Under the pieces are notes generated by a model. That model did no database searches. It was not told where the DNA came from and was given only the letters and a program-made list of their open reading frames with translations. DNA of 64,000 nt from Proteobacteria bacterium ST_bin12 (GTDB lineage: Bacteria > Pseudomonadota > Gammaproteobacteria > Burkholderiales > Methylophilaceae), in NCBI GenBank assembly GCA_002083635.1, contig MSXP01000001.1, positions 62,001 through 126,000 of the forward strand, given 5' to 3'. Numbering within the stretch: position 1 is the first letter of the stretch; every line of letters begins with the position of its first letter. Below, piece by piece: positions 16,499-25,752 of this stretch. A program made the position numbers and the translations under genes.

Positions 16499-17047
16499 AT
16501 GTCGTTAAACCAAGTGCCATCTGGCTTAGATTTACCCAATGATTTCAATGTGATTATCGAAATTCCCATGCAGGGCGACCCTGTTAAGTACGAAGTCGAT
16601 AAAGACAGCGGTGCGATTTTTGTCGACCGTTTTATGGGTACTGCCATGCAATATCCTACTAATTATGGCTACATTCCACATACTTTGGCCGACGATGGCG
16701 ACCCTGTAGATGTGTTGGTGATGACGCCAGTGCCGTTGATTCCTGGTGTGGTCGTGCGTTGCCGTCCATTGGGCGTTTTATTGATGGAAGATGAGGCTGG
16801 ACTGGATGCAAAAGTATTTGCGGTGCCTGTGCCAAAAGTGTGCGGTTTGTACGGGCATTTAAAAAGTCATACCGATGTTTCAACGTGGCGCTTAGAAATG
16901 ATTTCACACTTTTTTGAGCACTACAAAGATTTAGACAAAGGCAAATGGGTGAAAATTAACGGTTGGGGTGATATCGAAGCCGCTAAGAAAGAAATTTTAG
17001 CTGGCGTTGAAAATTACAATAACGCAGAAGTGAAACCAGCGTTTTAA
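16499..17047 (+). CDS. ppa: Soluble inorganic diphosphatase, family I
   Basis: A 182-residue cytoplasmic enzyme hydrolysing pyrophosphate to phosphate. The metal-binding signature DDGDPVDVLV is present near residue 65, with the active-site PMQGDPVKYEVDKDSGAI and the NYGYIP stretch. TATAAT at 16461-16466 may be a -10 element. It converges on the membrane pyrophosphatase gene hppA, and both end at one bidirectional terminator. Confidence 0.96.
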   Translation: MSLNQVPSGLDLPNDFNVIIEIPMQGDPVKYEVDKDSGAIFVDRFMGTAMQYPTNYGYIPHTLADDGDPVDVLVMTPVPLIPGVVVRCRPLGVLLMEDEAGLDAKVFAVPVPKVCGLYGHLKSHTDVSTWRLEMISHFFEHYKDLDKGKWVKINGWGDIEAAKKEILAGVENYNNAEVKPAF

Positions 17048-17105
17048 TCATTTTTGGGTTATAAGAAGTGGTTAAGTATAGTGAACTTAACACTTTAAAA
17101 GTAAT

Positions 17106-17136
17106 AAAAAAAGGCAGCTTTTAGCTGCCTTTTTTT
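17106..17136. terminator. Bidirectional terminator between ppa and hppA
   Basis: Perfect 14-base stem: seven A then GGCAGCT (17106-17119) paired with AGCTGCC then seven T (17123-17136), with a 3-base loop. The A-run and T-run let it work on both strands for the two convergent genes. Confidence 0.93.
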
Positions 17137-17151
17137 ATTTAAGAATTATGA

Positions 17152-19185
17152 TTAAACGTGTAACAATGGCACGATTAGCAGCGCCACAATATTGATGATT
17201 TTAATCAATGGATTCACTGCAGGGCCAGCTGTGTCTTTATATGGATCGCCAACGGTGTCGCCAGTAACAGCGGCTTTGTGCGCATCTGAACCTTTGCCAC
17301 CAAAGTTGCCGTCTTCAATATATTTTTTGGCGTTATCCCAAGCGCCGCCGCCAGTACACATTGAAATCGCGACAAATAAACCTGTCACAATCGTCCCCAT
17401 CAACAAACCGCCTAAAGCAACCGGACCTAACAATAAGCCGACTGCAATTGGCACTGCGACTGGTAAGAGTGACGGAATCATCATTTCTTTAATGGCCGCC
17501 GTGGTCAGCATATCCACCGCTTTGCCGTATTCTGGTTTGGCAGTGCCTTCCATAATGCCTTTAATGTCGCGGAACTGGCGGCGTACTTCTTCAACCACTG
17601 CGCCAGCCGCACGGCCAACGGCTTCCATTGCCATTGCGGCAAATAAGAATGGAATTAAGCCGCCGATAAATAAGCCGATAATCACCATTGGGTCGCTTAA
17701 ATCGAATTTCACATCAATGCCAGCGCCTTCCAGTTTGTGTGTGTAATCGGCAAATAAAACTAAAGCCGCTAGGCCTGCAGAGCCAATCGCATAACCTTTT
17801 GTGACTGCTTTTGTGGTGTTACCAACTGCGTCTAATGGGTCAGTTACATCGCGCACGCTGCTTGGTAATTCTGCCATTTCTGCAATGCCGCCTGCATTAT
17901 CGGTAATCGGGCCATAAGCATCTAAAGCCACCACAATACCTGCCATGCTTAACATCGAAGTTGCCGCAATGGCAATGCCGTACAAGCCACCTAAATGGAA
18001 CGAAGCCCAAATAGCCAAACAAACCGAAAGCACAGGCCAAGCCGTTGATTTCATTGAAATGCCAATACCTGCAATAATGTTAGTTGCGTGACCAGTTGTA
18101 GAAGCTTGCGCTACATGCTGCACAGGCGCGTACTGCGTGCCTGTGTAATATTCAGTAATCCAAACTAAAGCTGCTGTTAACACTAAACCCACTGCGCATG
18201 AGCCAAATAATTGATTCGCAGAAATGGTCAAGTCGCCCGCAGTTAAACCTTGCGGGAATAAATGTTGCGTGACGAAATAGAAGGCAATTAACGACAAAAC
18301 ACCTGCTACAGCCAAACCTTTGTATAAGGCTGGCATCACGTTTTTCATGCCTGGTGAAGCTTTCACAAAGAAGCAACCAATAATAGAGGCAACGATAGAA
18401 ACTGCGCCCAACATTAATGGGTAGAGAATGCCATTAGCGCCTGCATCAGTGATTAATAAACCGCCCAAAACCATCGTGGCAATTAACGTCACTGCATACG
18501 TTTCAAACAAATCGGCTGCCATACCTGCACAGTCACCCACGTTGTCACCTACGTTATCCGCAATCACCGCTGGATTACGTGGATCATCTTCAGGGATACC
18601 GGCTTCTACTTTCCCCACTAAGTCAGCACCAACGTCAGCGCCTTTGGTAAAAATACCGCCACCTAAACGTGCGAAAATTGAAATAAGAGATGAGCCAAAA
18701 GCCAAACCAATTAATGGGTCTAAGTTAGTTGCATTTTCTGCACCTAGAAACCAGTAAAAACCCGCAACACCTAGCAAGCCTAAACCAACGACCAACATGC
18801 CAGTCACGGCACCACCTTTAAACGCGACATCAAACGCAGGCACAATGCCGTTTGTTGCGGCTTGCGCAGTACGTACATTGGCTTTTACAGACACGTTCAT
18901 GCCGATAAAACCACATGCGCCAGATAATGCTGCGCCCACAACAAAACCAATCGCTGTAGTAGTACCTAAAAAGAAAGCGACCAAAATTGCTAACACTACA
19001 CCGACAATCGCAATTGTTTTGTATTGCCTGGCTAAATAGGCTGCTGCACCTTGTTGAATGGCGCCTGCAATTTCTTGCATGCGTGCGTTGCCGGCTGGCA
19101 AATTGGTAATCCATTTACTCATTACAACGCCGTAAAGCACGGCTAAAATGGCTGCTGCAATGGTGATAATTAATGCGACTGACAT
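17152..19185 (-). CDS. hppA: Membrane-bound proton-pumping pyrophosphatase, K+-independent class
   Basis: A 677-residue, about 16-helix ion pump that couples pyrophosphate hydrolysis to H+ export across the inner membrane. The substrate loops are GGGIFTKGADVGADLVGKVE (about 175-193), DNVGDNVGDCAG (210-221) and DAYGPITDNAGGIAEM (422-437). The GNTTKAVTKG motif has Lys459 and Thr462, the pair that marks K+-independent H+-PPases; K+-dependent ones have Ala at the first position. GGGAGAAG precedes the ATG. It lies tail-to-tail with soluble ppa, so the cell has two competing routes for pyrophosphate. Confidence 0.96.
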   Translation of the reverse strand: MSVALIITIAAAILAVLYGVVMSKWITNLPAGNARMQEIAGAIQQGAAAYLARQYKTIAIVGVVLAILVAFFLGTTTAIGFVVGAALSGACGFIGMNVSVKANVRTAQAATNGIVPAFDVAFKGGAVTGMLVVGLGLLGVAGFYWFLGAENATNLDPLIGLAFGSSLISIFARLGGGIFTKGADVGADLVGKVEAGIPEDDPRNPAVIADNVGDNVGDCAGMAADLFETYAVTLIATMVLGGLLITDAGANGILYPLMLGAVSIVASIIGCFFVKASPGMKNVMPALYKGLAVAGVLSLIAFYFVTQHLFPQGLTAGDLTISANQLFGSCAVGLVLTAALVWITEYYTGTQYAPVQHVAQASTTGHATNIIAGIGISMKSTAWPVLSVCLAIWASFHLGGLYGIAIAATSMLSMAGIVVALDAYGPITDNAGGIAEMAELPSSVRDVTDPLDAVGNTTKAVTKGYAIGSAGLAALVLFADYTHKLEGAGIDVKFDLSDPMVIIGLFIGGLIPFLFAAMAMEAVGRAAGAVVEEVRRQFRDIKGIMEGTAKPEYGKAVDMLTTAAIKEMMIPSLLPVAVPIAVGLLLGPVALGGLLMGTIVTGLFVAISMCTGGGAWDNAKKYIEDGNFGGKGSDAHKAAVTGDTVGDPYKDTAGPAVNPLIKIINIVALLIVPLLHV

Positions 19186-19528
19186 GACTTCTCCCTATCT
19201 ATTATGAATAAATCTGAAACGACATCAACGTGCAAATCAATGAAAATATTTTTTTAGAATAATGCTAACTAGTTGTAAAAAATGTAATTAATTTGTAACA
19301 ACTCAATGCATTATGGCACTAAAAATGCATGGCGACAATACACATGATTTTGTTGCAAATTGTCAGCGTAAAATGAGCGAACATAAGGGTTTGTAGCCAA
19401 TTTAAATCGCTGAATGCGTAACGCACATTTGAATTTTTTACAGCTAGATAAGCTATCAAAGCAACCTTTAATAGGGCTGTTTTAGGCTTTAATCGTTTGA
19501 ATAACGAAAACTTAACACTAACAATTGA
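19186..19528. other. Intergenic region upstream of hppA
   Basis: A 343-base AT-rich gap, upstream of hppA and downstream of the DUF721 gene. I see no gene or RNA. It contains ACTTAAC (19510-19516) and a near-match to a sigma-54 promoter at 19313 that points away from any start codon and has a mismatched -12 element. Confidence 0.35.
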
Positions 19529-19984
19529 TTAAATTTTGTTAGCTAGCGAGTTAAGTTGTTCAGAAAGTGCAGACTCGCCTAAATCTTGTGCCAATTTTTT
19601 AAGACTAATTGCGGCTTGTTTGGATAGTTTGCGCGGTGTTTGCACGATTGCTTTTGGGTGAGATTTAACTTGCACTTTCACACTAATTGCAGTAACTTTA
19701 CATTCCCTAAATGCAGGCTTAGTTTGTTGTAAATTTTGTAATTGAGTCAAAAAGTTAGCCTGACTTAATTTGATTTTACTGGCAACAATTGCGCTATGTG
19801 CAAAAATGGTTAATTGACCGTTATTCAAGTTGCCAACAGTGCTTAATTGGCTGAGTATTTCAGGACATACAGCAGCCCATAATTGTTGTAATAACTGATG
19901 CGATTGCAATTGCTGTGTTAAAACACCCAGCATATTGTGTTGATGCTGGCTATGTTGATTAATTAAAGTATCAATTTTGCGCAT
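19529..19984 (-). CDS. DUF721 protein, DciA-like
   Basis: About 151 residues from the ATG at 19984; a longer upstream reading (to 20080) runs into the divergent M23 gene and is unlikely. The N-terminal part has the DUF721/DciA pattern: LQQLWAAVCPEILSQLSTVGNLNNGQLTIFAHSAIVASKIK, a small KH-like fold in which a helix is followed by the L-x-I strand and the ALRQ-type helix. DciA loads the replicative helicase in most bacteria lacking DnaC. The position beside an M23 peptidase and secA is the usual place of the DUF721 gene in betaproteobacteria. The lysine-rich C-terminus is less conserved. Confidence 0.72.
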   Translation of the reverse strand: MRKIDTLINQHSQHQHNMLGVLTQQLQSHQLLQQLWAAVCPEILSQLSTVGNLNNGQLTIFAHSAIVASKIKLSQANFLTQLQNLQQTKPAFRECKVTAISVKVQVKSHPKAIVQTPRKLSKQAAISLKKLAQDLGESALSEQLNSLANKI

Positions 19985-20079
19985 AATATAGATTTTACTG
20001 CAAAGTTCGCGGTGACTAAAAGAATACACTGAAAGAATGCAATGAGACCTTGCTGAATGCATATGAATGAAAAAACTCA

Positions 20080-20982
20080 ATGAATATTATATTAGTTTCT
20101 AACAGCATGGCCAAAGCCAAAAGTTTGTCTGCACTGCAGGCGGGCTTGCTGGTGGCTGCTTTAGTGTTATTTCCAGTGATGCTCACTTTATTATTTATTA
20201 CCCCTCAGAGTAATATTAAACAACAGGGCATGAGAGCCTTACTTCCGCCGCAAATCAGAAGCTCTATTATTTCATCTCAAGTCCATTTAGACGCTTACGC
20301 CAAAGAACTAGGCGAGTTGCAAGCACGTATGATGCGTCTTGACGCACAAAATCAGCGATTGGCTAAATTGGCGGGTGAAAATGAGCAAAAAATCGTCAAT
20401 AATCCTCATCTAAAACCATTGGGTGGTTTACAACAAGATGGACGCGGCGGGCCGTTGGTGAGGTCGCATGCGATGTCAGAGATTGAATTAAAAGCGGCAA
20501 TATTAGAGCTGACAGAAGCAGTTGATGCGCGTGACGATTATATGAGCAAGATAGAAGCGAAGATTTTACAAAAAAGTGTGCTCAAAGATATGTTGCCTAA
20601 TAGCAGCCCTGTAGATGCAGCGTTCAACTCATCCAGTTATGGCTGGCGAATTGATCCGTTTAATGGTAACAAGGCTTTTCACGAAGGTTTGGATTTTACC
20701 GCTAATACGGGTACCAATATCCGCGCCGCTGCAGACGGCATTGTATCTAGCGCAGAGCGAACTCCTGATTATGGTAACATAGTCAAAATTGATCATGGGT
20801 CTGGTTTAGAAACGCGTTATGCGCATGCTTCTAAATTATTAGTGAAAGCAGGTGAACGTGTGGTTAAAGGTCAAATAGTCGCGCAAGTGGGCAGCACGGG
20901 CCGCTCTACTGGGCCGCATTTGCATTACGAAATCAGATTAAATGGTAACCCATTAGATCCACGCCAATATTTAAATAGGTAA
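20080..20982 (+). CDS. M23-family murein metallopeptidase (LytM domain)
   Basis: A 300-residue protein with an N-terminal membrane anchor (about 18-42), a coiled-coil-like region (about 65-105) and a C-terminal LytM/M23 domain (about 185-300). Zinc-site motifs are complete: FHEGLDF (H, D) and GPHLHYEIR (HxH), with GNIVKIDHG and YAHASKLLVKAG between. It probably cleaves peptidoglycan cross-links in the periplasm or regulates amidases. The gene lies between the DUF721 gene and secA, as in related betaproteobacteria. It is not SecM: there is no arrest motif, and secA has its own candidate promoter. Confidence 0.92.
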   Translation: MNIILVSNSMAKAKSLSALQAGLLVAALVLFPVMLTLLFITPQSNIKQQGMRALLPPQIRSSIISSQVHLDAYAKELGELQARMMRLDAQNQRLAKLAGENEQKIVNNPHLKPLGGLQQDGRGGPLVRSHAMSEIELKAAILELTEAVDARDDYMSKIEAKILQKSVLKDMLPNSSPVDAAFNSSSYGWRIDPFNGNKAFHEGLDFTANTGTNIRAAADGIVSSAERTPDYGNIVKIDHGSGLETRYAHASKLLVKAGERVVKGQIVAQVGSTGRSTGPHLHYEIRLNGNPLDPRQYLNR

Positions 20983-21030
20983 TCTCAATAAATTTGCGTT
21001 AATTGCACGTTTTCTGTATTGAAATAAACA

Positions 21031-21059
21031 TTAACTACCCAATATCCATACAATATAAT
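21031..21059 (+). promoter_or_regulatory. Candidate sigma-70 promoter of secA
   Basis: TTAACT (21031-21036), a 17-base spacer and a perfect TATAAT (21054-21059). Transcription would start near 21066, giving a leader of about 55 bases before the secA ATG at 21122. Confidence 0.55.
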
Positions 21060-21089
21060 CAATTTTTTTCGTCCAATCTTATTTATAGG

Positions 21090-21107
21090 TTTCCGAAGTT
21101 TCGGAAA
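21090..21107. promoter_or_regulatory. Palindrome in the secA leader
   Basis: Perfect inverted repeat TTTCCGAA-GT-TTCGGAAA, ending 14 bases before the secA start codon and inside the predicted leader. With a 2-base centre it is more like a protein-binding dyad than a stable hairpin. The region between it and the ATG has no Shine-Dalgarno sequence. Confidence 0.45.
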
Positions 21108-21121
21108 AGCGGTGTCTCTTC

Positions 21122-23860
21122 ATGTTATCCAGTGTGTTTAGAAAATTTTTCGGTAGTCGTAACGATAGGCTTGTGAAGCAATATGGCCAAACGGTAAAAG
21201 AAATCAATGCGCTAGAGCCTGCGATGCAGGCATTGTCGGATGATCAGCTACGTGCAAAAACGGAAAGTTTCAAACAGCGTTTTCAGCAAGGCGAAAGCCT
21301 AGAAAAATTATTGCCAGAAGCCTTTGCAGTGGTGCGCGAAGGTAGTGTACGCGCTTTGGGTATGCGGCATTTTGATGTGCAATTAATCGGCGGCATGGTA
21401 CTTAACGCCGGAAAAATTGCCGAAATGCGTACGGGTGAAGGTAAAACGCTGGTGGCTACATTGCCTGTTTATCTCAATGCTATTACTGGCAGAGGCGTGC
21501 ATGTCGTAACAGTGAATGACTACTTGGCCAAACGCGATGCGGAATGGATGGGCAAGTTATACAACTTTTTAGGCTTAAGTGTTGGCATTAATTTATCACA
21601 AATGCAGCATGATGCTAAACAATTGGCCTACGCGGCGGATATTACTTACGGCACCAATAATGAGTTTGGTTTTGATTACCTGCGCGATAACATGGTGTTT
21701 ACCAAAGGTGAGCGTGTACAACGTGCTTTAAGCTATGCTCTGGTTGACGAAGTGGACTCGATTTTAATCGACGAAGCGCGTACCCCGCTGATTATTTCTG
21801 GCCAAGCAGAAAATAGTATTGATTTGTATAATCAAATTAATGCCGTTGCTAAACAGCTAACCAAACAAACCACTGAAGATGGTGAAGGCGATTTTTGGGT
21901 GGATGAAAAAGCGCAAACAGTCACCATGAGCGAAGCAGGTCATGAACACGCGGAGGCAATTCTAGCCAGCTCTGGCTTGATGGCAGAAAACTCCAGCTTG
22001 TACGAAGCGGCTAATATTACTTTAGTGCATCATTTATATGCCTCACTTCGTGCGCAAAATTTGTTCAGCTTAGACCAGCATTATGTGGTGCGCGATGGCG
22101 AGATTGTGATTGTGGATGAGTTTTCTGGCCGTATGATGCCAGGCCGTCGTTGGTCTGACGGTTTACATCAAGCGGTTGAAGCCAAAGAGGGCGTGGCGAT
22201 TCAAAAAGAAAACCAAACGCTGGCATCGATTACCTTTCAAAACTACTTCCGCATGTATGAAAAATTAAGTGGTATGACAGGTACGGCGGATACAGAAGCC
22301 TATGAATTTAACCAAATTTACGGCTTGGAAACAGTGGTGATTCCAACCCATCGTGGCATGTTGCGCAAAGACGCGATGGATAAAGTCTATCGTACGTCTG
22401 CTGAAAAATACAACGCCGTTATTGAAGATATTAAGCAATGCCAAGCGATTGGTCAGCCAGTTTTGGTAGGTACGACTTCGATTGAAAACTCTGAAATCAT
22501 TTCTAGATTACTAACCAAAGTTAACTTAAAGCATGAAGTATTAAACGCTAAGCAGCACGAGCGTGAGGCGCATATTGTGGCTGAGGCAGGCCAGCCGGGT
22601 GCGATTACCATTGCGACCAATATGGCTGGCCGTGGTACGGATATCGTGCTGGGCGGCAATTCAGAATCTGCAATCCATGCGGTTAATTTAGACGAAAAAT
22701 TGGATGAAACACAAAAAGCCGCCAAAATTGTGCAATTAAAAGCAGAATGGCAGCAACGCCACGATGCGGTTTTAGCTTCAGGTGGCTTACATATTATTGG
22801 TACAGAGCGCCATGAGTCGCGCCGTGTCGATAATCAACTACGTGGCCGTTCAGGTCGTCAAGGTGACCCAGGTTCTAGCCGTTTTTATCTGGCGCTAGAT
22901 GACCAATTATTGCGTATATTCTCAGGTGACCGTGTTTCTGCAATTATGGAGCGCTTGAAAATGCCAGAAGGCGAGGCGATTGAGCATGCTATGGTAAGTC
23001 GTGCGATTGAAAACGCGCAACGCAAAGTAGAAGGCCGCAACTTTGATATTCGTAAGCAGTTATTAGAGTTTGATGATGTATCAAACGATCAGCGTAAAGT
23101 AATTTATGAGCAGCGCAATGAATTGCTGGAAGCCACTGATATTGGTGAAACGATTGCCGCAATGCGTAATGATGTGATTGCAGGCATTTTCAGTACGCAT
23201 ATTCCACCTGGCAGTGTTGAAGAGCAATGGGATATTCCGAGCCTAGAAAAAAACCTGATTGCAGAAACTGGCTTAGATTTACCTTTGCAAAAAATGCTGG
23301 AAGATAATCCTGATTTGCATGAAGAAACATTGCGTGAGCGCGTGTTTGATGCGGCTGATGAATCGTACAAAGCCAAAGAAGTGTTAGCCAGCAAAGAAAA
23401 TATGCGCCAGTTTGAGCGTGCGGTGATGCTGCAAAGTATTGATAGGAATTGGCGTGAACACTTGGCCGCTTTGGATCATTTGCGCCAAGGCATTCATTTA
23501 CGTTCTTATGCGCAAAAAAATCCTAAACAGGAATATAAGCGCGAAGCATTTGTGTTGTTTGAAAACTTACTTCATGCAGTGAAAAGTGAAGTCACTAAAG
23601 TGACGATGCTGGTGCAAGTGCAAACACGCGACGATGTAGAAGCGGTAGAGCAGCCACAGAACGTTGCTAATGTGCAATATCAACATGCAGATTTTGACGA
23701 AGCGTTAGCGAATCCAGCAAGTGATATGGCGGATGAAAATAATACTCAGATGGGTTCTACTGAGCCAGTAGTTCGTGACGGCATAAAAGTAGGCCGTAAT
23801 GATCCGTGCCCGTGTGGCTCTGGTAAAAAATACAAACAATGCCATGGTGTTTTAAGCTAA
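21122..23860 (+). CDS. secA: Preprotein translocase ATPase SecA
   Basis: A 912-residue motor of the Sec pathway that drives unfolded proteins through SecYEG. Walker A is MRTGEGKTLVATLP near residue 100, the DEAD-type box is VDEVDSILIDEARTPL near 208, and GTDIVLGGN and GRSGRQGDPGSS are helicase motifs. The C-terminus ends in the zinc-binding CPCGSGKKYKQCHG, which contacts SecB and phospholipids. No Shine-Dalgarno is visible before the ATG; a palindrome and a candidate promoter lie upstream. Confidence 0.98.
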   Translation: MLSSVFRKFFGSRNDRLVKQYGQTVKEINALEPAMQALSDDQLRAKTESFKQRFQQGESLEKLLPEAFAVVREGSVRALGMRHFDVQLIGGMVLNAGKIAEMRTGEGKTLVATLPVYLNAITGRGVHVVTVNDYLAKRDAEWMGKLYNFLGLSVGINLSQMQHDAKQLAYAADITYGTNNEFGFDYLRDNMVFTKGERVQRALSYALVDEVDSILIDEARTPLIISGQAENSIDLYNQINAVAKQLTKQTTEDGEGDFWVDEKAQTVTMSEAGHEHAEAILASSGLMAENSSLYEAANITLVHHLYASLRAQNLFSLDQHYVVRDGEIVIVDEFSGRMMPGRRWSDGLHQAVEAKEGVAIQKENQTLASITFQNYFRMYEKLSGMTGTADTEAYEFNQIYGLETVVIPTHRGMLRKDAMDKVYRTSAEKYNAVIEDIKQCQAIGQPVLVGTTSIENSEIISRLLTKVNLKHEVLNAKQHEREAHIVAEAGQPGAITIATNMAGRGTDIVLGGNSESAIHAVNLDEKLDETQKAAKIVQLKAEWQQRHDAVLASGGLHIIGTERHESRRVDNQLRGRSGRQGDPGSSRFYLALDDQLLRIFSGDRVSAIMERLKMPEGEAIEHAMVSRAIENAQRKVEGRNFDIRKQLLEFDDVSNDQRKVIYEQRNELLEATDIGETIAAMRNDVIAGIFSTHIPPGSVEEQWDIPSLEKNLIAETGLDLPLQKMLEDNPDLHEETLRERVFDAADESYKAKEVLASKENMRQFERAVMLQSIDRNWREHLAALDHLRQGIHLRSYAQKNPKQEYKREAFVLFENLLHAVKSEVTKVTMLVQVQTRDDVEAVEQPQNVANVQYQHADFDEALANPASDMADENNTQMGSTEPVVRDGIKVGRNDPCPCGSGKKYKQCHGVLS

Positions 23861-23906
23861 ATTAAATACTGATTGATTTTTAACGAAAATTGAAAGAAAG
23901 CATTCA

Positions 23907-24089
23907 ATGTCCGATTTAGACATTCAATCTCCTTGTATCGGTGTGTGTAGTATGGATGATTTAACTGGCCTATGCCAAGGCTGTTACCGCACATTGGAAG
24001 AAATTCAGCAATGGTGGGATCTAGATTCACATCAGAAAAAACAAGTGATTCATCAAGTAGCTGAGCGTGAAGCGCAGTTGTTTGATTAG
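23907..24089 (+). CDS. DUF1289 small Cys-rich protein
   Basis: A 60-residue protein of the DUF1289 family: SPCIGVCSMDDLTGLCQGCYRTLEEI, a four-Cys pattern C-x3-C...C-x2-C likely to bind zinc or an Fe-S cluster, then a W-W helix (EIQQWWDLDSHQKKQV). The function is unknown. It follows secA by 46 bases and converges on hvfC, with the two stop regions overlapping by about 4 bases. Confidence 0.88.
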   Translation: MSDLDIQSPCIGVCSMDDLTGLCQGCYRTLEEIQQWWDLDSHQKKQVIHQVAEREAQLFD

Positions 24090-24826
24090 ACACTAATCAG
24101 TTTTTGGCTGCCAATAATGGCTTGTTGGTTGAATAAATCAATCAAAATAGCTGAACCGAATTCAATAATCACCGCAATTTCAGGGTGTTCAATTTCTTGG
24201 GCAAGTTGAGTTAATGCTTGCTCTCCGCTTAAATTTTCGAAATCAATTAACTGCAAAAGACGATAAGTAATCGGGTTTAATTCAATAAATTTGACTTGAT
24301 ATTCTGGATTTCTAAATACTAACAAAGTGGTTTTTTTAGGCTGTTTAGGCTTAAATTTAGCGGATATTTGATGCACGGGATAATCATATTCCAGCAACAT
24401 ATGTGCCGCAGCAATCATCGGTTTTTCGTGCAAAAAATCGGTTAAGTCACTCAATATAGTTTGTTTGGATCGTTGTTTACTGACTGCTAACTCAACCCAT
24501 TCGTAATGCGCTAATTGCTTAAAATAAGTAGGCACAGTTTCAACATTGTCTAAAAACAATAAAAACTGCTGAGGAATTTCTCTGAAAATTGGACTGGCCG
24601 CCGCATAAGTTGCCACAAACTCACGCATCAGCTTTTGCCAAGCACGCTTACCAATGACTGTTTGGCAAACATGAAAGCAAACCGATACAGAGTCGACAAT
24701 ATTGTTAAAAACCGCTTTTTTATAAACTGCCAAACGGCTGGCATTCACTTTAAGCGGTTTTTTATTGTGTATAGGGTTACGAATATAGGCAGTGAACTGC
24801 GCTTGATATTGCTGAAAATCTAACAT
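24086..24826 (-). CDS. hvfC: HvfC-type partner of a DUF692 peptide-modifying enzyme (DUF2063)
   Basis: A 246-residue protein with the N-terminal DUF2063 helical domain (about 1-95: LDFQQYQAQFTAYIRNP, SRLAVYKKAVFNNIVDSV, VCFHVCQTVIG) and a variable C-terminal half with FRNPEYQVKFIELNP. DUF2063 proteins partner DUF692 (MNIO) enzymes and are thought to present the precursor peptide. Its start overlaps the hvfB stop by 7 bases. This is the last gene of the minus-strand sigma-ZAS-hvfA-hvfB-hvfC cassette. Assignment by family and order. Confidence 0.85.
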   Translation of the reverse strand: MLDFQQYQAQFTAYIRNPIHNKKPLKVNASRLAVYKKAVFNNIVDSVSVCFHVCQTVIGKRAWQKLMREFVATYAAASPIFREIPQQFLLFLDNVETVPTYFKQLAHYEWVELAVSKQRSKQTILSDLTDFLHEKPMIAAAHMLLEYDYPVHQISAKFKPKQPKKTTLLVFRNPEYQVKFIELNPITYRLLQLIDFENLSGEQALTQLAQEIEHPEIAVIIEFGSAILIDLFNQQAIIGSQKLISV

Positions 24827-25728
24827 GTTGTCACCATTTTTGAGGTAGCTTTGTATAAATAGTCTGCCTGAAAAGCTGCAATTTTATTCACTTCTTGCAT
24901 CAGTGTTGGCAGTGGTGGAATGTGACTATCGCGCTCTAGCAATGTCGGAAAAACACCAAATAGTTGATAGGCATCTGCTAATAAATCCCAAACTGGCGCT
25001 ACTACATCCTTACCATGTGTATCAATAAGCAAGTTGGGCGACTCTTGATAATGGCCTGCAATGTGGCTGTAAACAATGCGCTCTTTAGGAATCTGACGTA
25101 AAAAGTGAGACGCATTTTTAAGTGCATCTTGGTGGTTATCGCTGAAATTCACGCTGTTGACATAGATATTATTAATATCTAAATGTAGCCAACAATCGGC
25201 TTCTTGCAATACCGCATTTAAAAAATCAATTTCGCTTAAAGTAGAAATAGGCGCTGCCGCATAATACGACGCATTTTCTATCGCGATTTTTTGTTCAAGA
25301 ATATCTTGCGTTTGCCTGATTCTGGCAGCGACATATTTAACCGCTTCATCTGTGAATGGAATTGGCAATAAATCATACAAATAACCGGTTTTGCCGTGAT
25401 AAAAATCACTGCAATAGCTTAAGTGTTCGGTATAAAGCGGAATGTAATTGCTACTTAAAAATGACTTAACTTGCTTTAAAAAGTCGATATTCAGCGGGTC
25501 GATTCCGCCTAAAGATAAACAAAGCCCGTGACAGGCAATCGGATAGCGTTCTACAAACCAAGCTAGATCAGCCTGCGATTTGCCACCTGCTCCTATCCAG
25601 TTTTCAGGGGCAATTTCAATAAAATTGATATTAGCAATGGAAGGGTCTTGATAGAGCGTTTGGATTTGAGGTATCAGCTCGCGCTTCAACCCCAAACCCA
25701 CGCCTTTAATGTCAGCTAACGATGACAA
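24820..25728 (-). CDS. hvfB: HvfB-type multinuclear iron oxidase (MNIO, DUF692)
   Basis: A 302-residue TIM-barrel protein of the DUF692/MNIO family. Motifs: GVGLGLKRELIPQI, FIEIAPENWIGAGG, CHGLCLSLGG with the conserved His, YTEHLSYC, AIENASYYAA, LHLDINNIYVNS with a conserved Asp, and YSHIAGH. These supply the His/Glu/Asp ligands for the iron centre. MNIOs use O2 to remodel Cys residues of partner peptides: MbnB makes oxazolone/thioamide in methanobactin and HvfB acts on EGKCG motifs of HvfA. The gene follows the Cys-rich hvfA gene by 24 bases. The likely substrate is therefore the neighbouring peptide; that is inference from family and context. Confidence 0.9.
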   Translation of the reverse strand: MSSLADIKGVGLGLKRELIPQIQTLYQDPSIANINFIEIAPENWIGAGGKSQADLAWFVERYPIACHGLCLSLGGIDPLNIDFLKQVKSFLSSNYIPLYTEHLSYCSDFYHGKTGYLYDLLPIPFTDEAVKYVAARIRQTQDILEQKIAIENASYYAAAPISTLSEIDFLNAVLQEADCWLHLDINNIYVNSVNFSDNHQDALKNASHFLRQIPKERIVYSHIAGHYQESPNLLIDTHGKDVVAPVWDLLADAYQLFGVFPTLLERDSHIPPLPTLMQEVNKIAAFQADYLYKATSKMVTTC

Positions 25729-25752
25729 AATTAAATGACAGTTACTTGCAAA

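Noticed and set aside
17192..17746. 184-codon ORF opposite hppA
   Set aside because: Antisense shadow of a certain membrane-pump gene; composition reflects its codon pattern.
19311..19330. Second sigma-54-like promoter (TGGCAC-N5-ATGCA)
   Set aside because: The -12 element is mismatched and no gene starts downstream on that strand within 700 bases.
19985..20080. Extended N-terminus of the DUF721 protein
   Set aside because: The added 32 residues look random and would overlap the divergent M23 start.
20080..20982. SecM upstream of secA
   Set aside because: The gene is an M23 peptidase with zinc motifs and no arrest sequence.
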